Positions 12,349 through 20,584 of a stretch of DNA of 64,000 nt are shown here, one piece after another; the stretch's first letter is position 1; each line of letters opens with the position of its first letter. The notes beneath the pieces were generated by a model. It ran no database searches. It was not told the origin of the DNA and was given only the letters and a program-made list of their open reading frames with translations. A program made the translations under genes and the position numbers. The stretch is from the NCBI GenBank assembly GCA_025403435.1, contig CM046343.1, positions 25,823,126 through 25,887,125 on the forward strand. Direction: 5' to 3'. The stretch is from Artocarpus heterophyllus (taxonomy: Eukaryota; Streptophyta; Magnoliopsida; Rosales; Moraceae).

Positions 12349-12603
12349 AAGTCAGCGAGGGTTTTCAGCTTCACCTGCATCTGCCATTTTCTTAGTGCGA
12401 TTTCTCTGTTCTCTTAACAGTCTTTTGAAAGTATGCTCGATTTCTGGATCAAACTTAACAAGTTTCCCTTGTTTAGTTCTTTTCATACACCAACGCACTC
12501 CTAAAAATGAACAAAATAAAAGAAACTAGATTAAATCAAGAGTTATCCGGTATTAATATTAATTAGTATTAACAAGTAGTCCCCGGCAACGGCGTCAAAA
12601 ACT
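12349..12603 (-). other. 5' leader of the Athila-like element
   Basis: About 255 bp lies between the 5' LTR and gag. It contains the primer-binding site at its LTR side and no other recognisable feature. Confidence 0.6.
12580..12597 (-). other. Primer-binding site, tRNA-Asp type
   Basis: Six bases inside the 5' LTR the minus strand reads TGACGCCGTTGCCGGGGA. This matches the 3' end complement of plant tRNA-Asp (TGGCGCCGTTGCCGGGGA) at 17 of 18 positions. tRNA-Asp priming is characteristic of Athila/Tat elements. Confidence 0.85.
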
Positions 12604-13930
12604 TGTTCGGTAAAATTCACTAACGCAAGTGCACGTTATCGATCAAGTAATACAATAGTGAGTAAGAGTATCGTCTCACAGGGACTGTTGTATAATAAGC
12701 TAACTAAGTACTAAAGTTGGATTGACTCTAAGGTTTATCTAATTGATCATATGAAGTTGTGATTGAATAAACTACTGAACTAAAGTACTAAATTAAGAAT
12801 AAAAATTGCAATCAATTTCAAAGATACTTCACTAAGACAAGGCGTTAAGGCATTTGATTTCACCATAATCACTAGATATGAATTTCATAAAATTATGCAA
12901 CCCAATTAACAATACACATGTGATGACGAAAATTCCTAAATTATTTACTATCCTATCTCTAGGTATAGCAAACCTACTCAGTTTATTAACTCACTATATC
13001 TCTATGTGAATTTAAATAAATCAGAATGCATTAGGATTCATGAACTTTCTAGATAAAGCCACACAAATAATATGGTATATCTCTATCCATATTTAATTCA
13101 TGGCTATATGTTAGATGAAGCATTTGCATAATTCTCCCTTCTCAGTTTTGAACATGCACATCAGATCATTTAAATGGTAGCTAATCATTTAAAAGCATTA
13201 AACATAATAACAAATAACTCACATGAATAAAATCAATTATGGTGCATAAATATGAAATTCACGTCGTCATGATTAGGTTACATCATAGCCCTAACTAAGT
13301 AAATTAGAACATAATTGAAAAAGAAATAAAATTTGAAACTGTAATTGAATCAAACATTAAGAGTTAATAGAGCAAGATATTCTGTCACCAATCTCTCACT
13401 TCTTACTCCGGATTGCTTGACGGCTCCTAAGAAAAATAAACAACACTCTCCAAAATTCATTCATACCCTAGCTCCCAAGACTATTCTATTTATACTACTC
13501 TTAAGTTAACAAAACCCTTGTTTCGCGTCCAAAAATCATGGTTCAGAATCACCCTGGCGCTACGGCCCTTCTTTCCAAGCGCTGCGGCGCTTCTTTTCTA
13601 TTTTTTTTTCTTCTTTTCCGCTATAGCGTCGGGGCGCTCCTTTCCTGCCATCTACTCTGCTCAGATTCTCCTTGGGCGTCGCGGCCCTGCTCTTTGGGCG
13701 CCGCAGGGCTGCTTCTCTACAACACGGTCCAATTTCATGCTTGACATGCAATTTTTCTCCAATCTCTTATGCTCGTGCTCCTTTTGTTTTCTTCTCTTTC
13801 TTTCTTCAACCTACATCAATAAAAGCATACTTTCATGAAAAAGTTGGATGTTTCATGTAATTTTTCTCAAGAACATAGTAATATTCGTTAATTAAAAGTG
13901 GCCAAATAACTCTCTAAACTAGAGTTATCA
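12604..13930 (-). repeat. 5' LTR of the Athila-like element
   Basis: This is the partner of 2432-3758, with the same TGTTCGG and GTTATCA ends. In the element's orientation its GC-palindrome cluster (about 13555-13715) precedes a TATA box at 13487-13494. It differs from the other LTR mainly in the number and arrangement of GC-rich units. Confidence 0.93.
13487..13494 (-). promoter_or_regulatory. TATA box in the Athila-like 5' LTR (element promoter)
   Basis: The minus strand reads TATAAATA, identical to the box in the 3' LTR. It lies about 60 bp downstream of the GC-palindrome cluster and would drive the full-length transcript across PBS and gag. Confidence 0.6.
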
Positions 13931-13935
13931 CTAAT

Positions 13936-15663
13936 GAATACACTAGTTTAGAATAAACTCAAAAGACATATAATTTCATTACATATCAGCTTAAATGGGT
14001 GCTGCGACGCCAGTTTTTCGACCCGCAATGCACACTGCACATCATCAAAAAAGGTGCAAATTTGGACTGGGTGTTGTGGCACTGCTCTTTGCATCTAATG
14101 ATCTTATAATATATGAGAGAGATATTATAATCTCTCTAACAAAACTTCACAGTTAGTGGTTTGTTGAAATGGTCTACAACTGCAAGTAAGGGATGCAATG
14201 CAAGGAATTCAACAAAAAGAAAAAAGAATAAAAGGCAAAAATAGTTATGAAACAGATGACGTCATAGCAAAATGAGAACAAATTTTTTTTTTTTTTGTCT
14301 CTATTGGTTAACATCGTGAGTGGAATTATTAGGAAGAGATAATGTGTAAATTTTTTATAAGGTATCAAGATTTTAATGAAGGGACAACTAAATAAGACAA
14401 TAAATCTAGACTTATTTTGTAATATCCAATTGAAAGCTCAACAGTTGACATTAGGGGTGAGCAAAAAATTAGAAAATCTGACTAATCCGTTTCAATCCAC
14501 CCAATAAAATTTGAAATAATTCAAATTCGACAAATCCTAATAAGAATTTGCACTAACCCTTTTAATCTGATTTTTCATTTGGTAGGTTTGTGTTGAATTT
14601 TTCATAATCTTAGATAATCCTAACCCACCCAATATATATAGATTCATTTATATATATTACATATACATTGTAACTTAATATAATCTTATATTTTTAAAAA
14701 AAGACCCTATAGTTTATACAAAGTTCTTTAATTTCATACTTCTTTGTAGTTTCTGGTACACACTATTAGATTATACTTTATGAGGGCAGAATAATCTTGT
14801 AATTTGTTTTGTGGTTCTATATAATCTTATTTTCTAATGTACATTAACATTTTTTGTTAAATCTTTTAATTAATAACATTTTTTGTGTTAATTAGTATAT
14901 TTGTGTTTGAGTCTATAAATACGTCTAATAATATTTTTTTAATGTGTTTTTATATTTAATAATATTTTTAATAATTTTTAGAGTCATTTTGATATGTTAA
15001 ATATGTGTTTAATTAGTAAATAATTAAAACTGTAAAAATAATTAGTAGTAATTTTATTTTGAGTCTTAATGTATTTTATAGTGTGTTTTAATTTTGTAAA
15101 AATGTTTTATAATATTTTTAGTAATTTCTAAAAATATTTTCGAGTCTTAGAAATCATATATGTATGAAATCGAAAGATGCTGGAATTTTAGAAGTTTGTA
15201 ATTATTTTTGTGTATTTTATTGTAAAATAAATATTTTTAAAATCATTGTAAATATTTTTTGTAAAATAATTAATTTTAGTATGTTTGTGAATTTTAGATT
15301 TAAATCTTAGAGAAAGGAAGCAAAACTGCTTAAAAATAGGCAAAAATGAACCTTAAATGCATAAGAAATCAAAAGAAATTCAAAACTTAAAAGAAAGACA
15401 CATGGCAGCATGGGGACCATTGGATCGCGCCACCTAAAGCATCTCAACTATCCATGTGTCTTCTGGCGTGTTAGATTCCTACTTCGAATCACGTGCGGTT
15501 ATTCCCACATGCTCATGTCTCGGTTGCCGTCCGATCAGAGTACCTTCACTATTCCAATGGTCTAAAGGCTTGTGTTTACTTCTCTTCATGTAGACTTGAT
15601 CTCAATAGTACTTAAGCTCGAGCCCGCAAATCCAACATTCTAGACACGTCGCATTGGATCTCG
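13936..15663. other. AT-rich intergenic stretch
   Basis: I see no convincing gene. It holds two GC-rich, Athila-like motifs at about 13997-14090 outside any LTR, a T run at 14282-14296, a hAT-type terminus at 14452 (listed separately), and very AT-rich sequence from 14600 to 15300. The last 200 bp (15410-15663) are less AT-rich and carry a G-box (CACGTG, 15490-15495) and ACACGTCG (15644-15651). These are promoter-like motifs just before the hAT insertion. Confidence 0.5.
14452..14660 (+). mobile_element. Possible hAT-type MITE or element fragment
   Basis: The segment starts TAGGGGTGAGCA, a terminus common in small plant hAT-type elements, followed by sequence rich in aat-ccg and aaccca words. 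I could not find the matching opposite end, so its length is a guess and it may be a truncated fragment. Confidence 0.3.
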
Positions 15664-15671
15664 AAGTAAAA

Positions 15672-15994
15672 TAGAGATGCAACAATGGGCCGGCCCGAGC
15701 CCGTCCTGATACAGTGATAGGCCGGGCCGACACGACCCTACACTGTTCACGGCCCGGCACGGCCAATAAATACTTGTGGGCTGGGCCGGGCCTATATATG
15801 TTGGCCCATGGGCCGGCCCGACACGGCCCATGGAAAATCATGGGCCGGCCCGGCCCGTCTAGGCCCACAATGGGCCGGCCCACCGGCCTAGGTTGGGCCG
15901 GCCCATCTAGGCCCATAATGGGCCAGCCCACCGGCCCAAGTTGGGCTGGCCCATCTAGGCCCATACAGGGCCACAAGAGGCCCATTGTGGGCCA

Positions 15995-15996
<2 letters not shown>
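15672..15996 (+). repeat. Left TIR and GC-rich subterminal array of the hAT
   Basis: After the terminal TAGAGATGCAA, about 310 bp is packed with GGGCCGGCCC, GGCCCAT and TGGGCC words, several of them exact GGGCCGGCCC palindromes (near 15688, 15803, 15843, 15872 and 15896). In hAT elements subterminal repeats are where transposase binds. It ends at a (TA)n run, 15999-16022. Confidence 0.85.

Positions 15997-15998
<2 letters not shown>

Positions 15999-16022
<24 letters not shown>
15999..16022. repeat. (TA)n microsatellite
   Basis: A pure alternating TA run lies immediately inside the left GC-rich array of the hAT. Confidence 0.9.
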
Positions 16023-16025
<3 letters not shown>

Positions 16026-16110
16026 TTAGATATATTTTTTCATGTTCATTCACGGGTGAACATGGCTGAGTATGGCCTTCTCCAAATAAGTCATGTAAGG
16101 CTCATTGTAA

Positions 16111-16690
16111 GTCATGTATTGTCACATCAAAAGACTATACATTTAATATATATATTGTTTAATTCATATAAGAATTAAATATTATATAATATATATACAT
16201 GCCATATTCACCCTTGAATGAATAATTGAATATGCCATGAGATTTTCCCAATGCAATCACATCACAATACGTCTGCCAAGTTCTTTTTCTTCTCTTTTCA
16301 TTTCTTTTTATTTTTTTATTTTTTCCTTGTAGGCATGCTTTGCTTTTGAGAAGTAAAGTTGAGAATCAAATGCTGAATCTGTAGGTTATGTATTATCACA
16401 TCAAAATAATATACATTTAATATATATATTATTTAATACATGTAAGAATTAAATATTATATAATATATATACATACCATATTGAACACATCACATTGCAA
16501 TAGGCCTGACAAGCTCTTTTTCTTTTCTTTGCATTTTTAAAATTTTTTTCTTGTAGGCATTGTTAGTATGTGTGGAGCTTAATTCTTGTAGGTCATGTAT
16601 TATCACATCAAAATACTATACATTTAATATATATATATATATATATTATTTAATACATATAAGAATTAAATATTATATAATTTATGCATG
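16111..16690 (+). repeat. Three-copy AT-rich direct repeat in the hAT 5' region
   Basis: Copies of about 100 bp start at 16111, 16384 and 16591. Each opens with the words TATGTATT(A/G)TCACATCAAAA, then ATACATTTAATATATATA, then AAGAATTAAATATTATATAAT. The CT-rich spacer after each copy is also partly repeated (…cttttcttt…cttgtaggcat). The copies lie between the left array and the transposase, where the promoter should be. Confidence 0.75.
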
Positions 16691-17015
16691 TCATATTCAC
16701 CCGTGAGTGAACATGGCATTAGATTCCCCTATGCAATTATAAAGGGGCAGGCCTAACATAGAGGCTCAGAAGGAAGGCCTGCAATGTGCAAAGCTGAGAC
16801 GTTAAGTCTTCAGCAAATTGTCTAATCAAGTTACACTTGAAAGAAAAAAAATTAAAAAAAAGATTTAAAAAAAAAATAAATAAATAAACTTTTTTACCTA
16901 TAAATAAATGTAGAACATTCACAGAGATACTCATTCAACAAACTTCTAAGATCTTATGTATTGTCTTGTTTTTTAGATTACTTAGAGTTCTTCAGAAAGG
17001 AAAAAAAACTTGAAG

Positions 17016-17132
17016 GTATAATTTATTTCATTTATTGTTCATTAATTTTGTATTGTTATAAGTTAATTTTATTGTGTAATTATTTTATTTAATTTTTATG
17101 TTACGTTAATTTATTGTTATTTTTTATTGAAG
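17016..17132 (+). other. Possible 5'-UTR intron of the hAT transposase
   Basis: A donor-like GAAG|GTATAA and an acceptor-like TTATTGAAG, just three bases before the start codon, bracket an AT-rich 117-bp stretch. This is inferred from sequence only; no transcript is available. Confidence 0.35.
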
Positions 17133-17134
17133 CT

Positions 17135-19234
17135 ATGGCATCATCACCTAGAGGGAGAGCCAACATTTCACATTTGGTGATCAACGAAGAAGAACAATTT
17201 AATGATCCACTGGAAGAAATTGGAGTTGACTTGCTATCTCAAGTTGATGGCTCCTCTGAAGTCACTCGTAAGGGCAAAAGGAAAATTCAACGAACTTCAC
17301 CAGTTTGGAATTACTTTGATCTCGTAACACGTACAAACGAGCATGGTGCAACAGAAGAGCGCGCAATTTGCAAAGTATGCAAACAAGACTACACAGGTAA
17401 ATCCTCTTCTGGCACTGGTCACTTAGAGAGGCATCGCAAAAAATGCGAAGCTAAGCATGGTGTAGGTGGTGTTGATTGTCGTCAACAAACACTTCAATTT
17501 AGCCCCGATGGTAGTGTTACCAATTGGTCATATGACCAACAAAGAGCAAGAGAATGGCATGCTAGATATTTGGCTAGTGCTCAACAACCAATTAGTCTTG
17601 CTGATGATCCAGCCTTTGAGGAGTACATTCAAAATGCCTATAATCCACAATATAGGCGTGTTTCAAGAACTACCACAAGAGCTGACACCATGAAAGTTTT
17701 TTATTCAATGAGAGAAAAGTTAGTAACTGAATTTAATTCATTCACTGCATCTGTTGCCTGCACATCTGATTTGTGGGAAGGTCGTACCAAAACTAGTTAT
17801 ATTTGTGTAACTGCACATTATGTGGATAAAGATTGGTCTTTTCAAAAAAGATTAATTGCTTTTCGACCAATGCCTTATCCGCATGATGCCAAGGCCATTC
17901 ATGATGTCATCATGGAAGTTTTTGATTTTTATGGCATTAAAGAAAAGGTTTTGAGTATCACATTTGATAATGCATCTGCTAATACTGCTGCTATTAACCT
18001 TTTCAAAACAACATTGAGACCACAACATGGCGAAACACTTTTTCACCAAAGATGTGCTTGTCATATTATTAACTTGTGTGTTCAAGATGGCATGAAATTT
18101 TTTCAAAGTTATTTGGAAAATATTCGAACGGCCTTGGGTTACATAGCAAGTTCTGGCTCTCGAATTGAAGAGTTTGCTAAGCTTTGCAAAAGAGCAAGCA
18201 TGAAACCCAGAAAACTTCCAACTGACATAGGACACCGGTGGAATTCAACATATTTGATGCTGAATGCATGCCTACCATACAAAGAGGTCATAACCGCGTA
18301 TTACAACTTGAAGAATCCAACTGAGCTGCTTCAAGAATTTGATTGGCAAATTGCTTCATGCTTTTACAATTTCTTAAAGGTTTTTTATGAAGCCACTCTT
18401 CAACTCTCAGGTGTGTACTATCCTACCTCTCCTCATGCATTACATAAGTTATACGACATTGCTGCAACCTTCGATATGCATAGAGATTTTGACATGTTTA
18501 AGGAATCTGTTGAGTTCATGGAGCAAAAATTCAAAAAATATTGGGAGCGTGTTCCACCGTTGTATTGCATAGCTGCTGTATTGGATCCGAGAGTTAAATT
18601 AGCTGGTGTTGAATATTTGCTTAAGGGTATAGGGGAAAAATTAAGGGTGCATTCTGACATCATAACCATTCAAAATGTGCAAGCAAAAGTTAACAACATA
18701 TTTACTGCATATAATGAAAAATATGGAGGAGGCCAAACAATATCCCCTACACCTTTAGCAAATACTACTTCTGTTCCACATGGTTCTTCATGGGCAAGTA
18801 TGATTAGCTACACAGGATTTGGTTTCGGTGCATCATCTACATCTTCAACACGTAGTGAATTGGAAAATTATCTGGAAACAAATTTTGCAGCATTTATTTT
18901 CAATGAGCAAGGTGGTGGTCATGATTTCAATAAGTTTGATCTTTTGTCATTTTGGAGATCACAGTCAAGAACTTTTCTTGTGCTCTCTAAAATGGCTTGT
19001 GATATACTAACCATACCAGTATCCACAGTTGCAAGTGAACAAGTATTTAGTTGCAGTGGTAGAGTACTTGATGAACGGCGTGCACGTATGAGTGACGATA
19101 TTCTGGAAGCAGTAATGTGCGTCAAAGATTGGGAGGATGCTCGTAGAAGAAGCCAAGAAGTTCAAGATGATTGGGTTGATGACTTTGAAAATTTGGACAT
19201 TTCTGATACTCCCACTGGGAGTAATACGTTGTAA
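17135..19234 (+). CDS. hAT transposase, full length
   Basis: The protein is 699 aa from ATG 17135 (MASSPRGRAN…); an in-frame TTG-led extension to 17114 is unlikely to be used. Residues about 55-104 form a BED zinc finger (C79-x2-C82 … H96-x3-H100) for DNA binding. The RNase H-like core contains D212 (TSDLWEGRTK) and D278 (ITFDNASAN), followed by the CHIINL and HRWNSTY segments. The C-terminal hAT dimerisation region is at about 600-668 (DLLSFWRSQ … VSTVASEQVFSCSGRVLDERRARM), with E635 in the position of the third catalytic acid. The acidic tail is rich in D/E. Length and order are those of plant hAT transposases, which cut at the element's ends and make 8-bp duplications, as seen here. No stop or frameshift interrupts it. 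Confidence 0.95.
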   Translation: MASSPRGRANISHLVINEEEQFNDPLEEIGVDLLSQVDGSSEVTRKGKRKIQRTSPVWNYFDLVTRTNEHGATEERAICKVCKQDYTGKSSSGTGHLERHRKKCEAKHGVGGVDCRQQTLQFSPDGSVTNWSYDQQRAREWHARYLASAQQPISLADDPAFEEYIQNAYNPQYRRVSRTTTRADTMKVFYSMREKLVTEFNSFTASVACTSDLWEGRTKTSYICVTAHYVDKDWSFQKRLIAFRPMPYPHDAKAIHDVIMEVFDFYGIKEKVLSITFDNASANTAAINLFKTTLRPQHGETLFHQRCACHIINLCVQDGMKFFQSYLENIRTALGYIASSGSRIEEFAKLCKRASMKPRKLPTDIGHRWNSTYLMLNACLPYKEVITAYYNLKNPTELLQEFDWQIASCFYNFLKVFYEATLQLSGVYYPTSPHALHKLYDIAATFDMHRDFDMFKESVEFMEQKFKKYWERVPPLYCIAAVLDPRVKLAGVEYLLKGIGEKLRVHSDIITIQNVQAKVNNIFTAYNEKYGGGQTISPTPLANTTSVPHGSSWASMISYTGFGFGASSTSSTRSELENYLETNFAAFIFNEQGGGHDFNKFDLLSFWRSQSRTFLVLSKMACDILTIPVSTVASEQVFSCSGRVLDERRARMSDDILEAVMCVKDWEDARRRSQEVQDDWVDDFENLDISDTPTGSNTL

Positions 19235-19489
19235 TTAATTATGAACAATATTTTTTTATGTTTTTTTTTGTTTTTAGTAATTTTGTAAACATCTAATGTA
19301 TAATTATCCCGATTGTACTCTTTTTTCCTTACCAAGGTTTTGTCCCACTAGGTTTTCCTTGGAAAGGTTTTTAATGAGGCAATCGTAAATCAAATATTCT
19401 TTTTTATATTTCCCTTAACTATTCAAACTTTTATATTTATTAACTTGTTTAAAAATTAAAAAATTAAAAAATTAAAAATTACATACTTA

Positions 19490-19750
19490 GATGGGCTGGC
19501 CCATTTAAACCCATGATGAGCCAAGATGGGCCGGCCTATTTAAGGCCCACGGCATGGCCCGGCACGACCCACGGCACGGCCCGGCACGACCCACGGCACG
19601 GCCCGACACGGCCCACGGCACGGCCCATATAAAACTAGCCCGCGGGCCGGGCCGGGCCAAGTTATTTTTAATATGGGCCGGCCCGGCCCGGCCCACGAAG
19701 CGGGCCGTGTGGGCCTAAGGAGAACGGGCCGGCCCGTTCTTGCAACACTA
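19490..19750 (-). repeat. Right TIR and GC-rich subterminal array of the hAT
   Basis: About 250 bp is dominated by GGCCCGGCAC, GACCCACGGC and GGGCCGGCCC words, ending CAAGAACGGGCC-type sequence and the terminal TTGCAACACTA. It is the inverted counterpart of the left array, although the short tandem GGCACG(A/G)CCCAC units are particular to this end. Confidence 0.85.
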
Positions 19751-19758
19751 AAGTAAAA

Positions 19759-20584
19759 CATGCATAGCGAAGAATGCAGAATAGCACGGAGAACAGAAAA
19801 AAAAATTATTCTTCTAAATGTATCCTCATTCAGATGCAACCGATTCACATAAAAAAAATAAAAATAAATAAATAAATAATTTAAAAAATTAATAAAAATA
19901 TAAAAATAGTGGTATTTTCCCTATAAATACCAAGTCCTTCTCCTTACCGCCACAGGCATGTGGTCTTCTTCTCTTTTCTTTGTTCTTCTTTCAAGTACTA
20001 TGTCTCTGACTCAACAATATCCCCTTTTAGGAGGAGATGCTATTAAATTACTCCTATAACCCCTTTTAATAATAAAATAATGCATAAATTAATGTAGAAA
20101 GTTTGGTGAGTCAGAGAAATAATCTTATATACATAGTACTCTGGTATGATTTTAACTCTATACTTGCTTTGTAATGTTTATATTTTTATAGAATAAATTA
20201 TATTTTTAAGTCTTTAATAATTATTATTTGTATTGTTATGCTGCCTATGTTTACATAAATTCAGCCATGCTTTGTTTGTGTAATTTAATTATGTTGCATA
20301 ATGAATATTAATAATAATAAAATAATGCTTAATTTTATATAATGTCTTTTATTACAGTATAACTTGTTATATTATGTCAAATTTTAGATATTTTCATAAG
20401 ACAAGGTGCTATCAAAATTAACGCAAAAATTTATTCCATTAAAATATAATAATTTGATGTTATCATCTTTTCTATCTTAAAATTATGTTAATTATAATTG
20501 TAGTGACATCGGTTATAATTTTATAGCTAGTGCACAAAATCACTAATGAGAGATGATTGTTTTACTACTTTTTATAAGAAAACC
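19759..20584. other. Intergenic stretch between hAT and chromovirus
   Basis: There is no firm gene. At 19921-19930 there is a TATA-like CTATAAATAC. A 33-codon reading frame with a hydrophobic start (MWSSSLFFVLL) follows at 19958-20059; this could be chance. An inverted-repeat pair occupies 19994-20140. The rest is AT-rich. Confidence 0.45.

Larger units (their letters stand above)
2432..13930 (-). mobile_element. Athila-like Gypsy LTR retrotransposon, structurally complete, coding region decayed
   Basis: Two 1327-bp direct repeats (2432-3758 and 12604-13930) start TGTTCGG and end GTTATCA. Between them on the minus strand lie a tRNA-Asp-type primer site, gag, protease, RT-RNase H, integrase, a long spacer, a third ORF and a G-rich tract beside the 3' LTR. 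The flanking 5-mers are CCAAT (2427-2431) and CTAAT (13931-13935), a target duplication with one change. The third ORF downstream of integrase, the D-L-G-A-S protease and the tRNA-Asp primer are typical of the Athila/Tat side of Gypsy. The LTRs differ by roughly 2-3% by eye plus indels in their GC-rich part, so the insertion is fairly recent. Nonsense codons and frameshifts in gag, pol and the third ORF make it non-autonomous. Confidence 0.93.
15664..19758 (+). mobile_element. Complete hAT transposon (15672-19750) with 8-bp target duplication
   Basis: The element proper is 4079 bp. Left end TAGAGATGCAACAA and the reverse complement of the right end, TAGTGTTGCAAGAA, form imperfect terminal inverted repeats that continue into GGGCCGGCCCG on both sides. 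It is flanked by a perfect 8-bp duplication, AAGTAAAA (15664-15671 and 19751-19758), the hallmark of hAT insertion. Inside are GC-rich subterminal arrays, three copies of an AT-rich repeat, and one uninterrupted transposase gene on the plus strand. Perfect duplication plus an open reading frame suggests a young and possibly autonomous copy. Confidence 0.95.

Noticed and set aside
15602..16178. Long open frames on both strands over the left GC-rich hAT end, with Gly/Pro/Arg-rich repeats
   Set aside because: Low-complexity translations of the GGCCC/GGGCC array; the mirror frames on both strands are expected from palindromic repeats.
19505..19848. Open frames over the right GC-rich hAT end
   Set aside because: Same reason: translation of the subterminal array, in Gly/Pro/Arg/Ala-rich text without a domain.
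20345..20395. Resemblance of TTACAGTATAACTTG… to the segment following the chromovirus LTRs (22918 onward)
   Set aside because: Only weak similarity in AT-rich text; likely chance.
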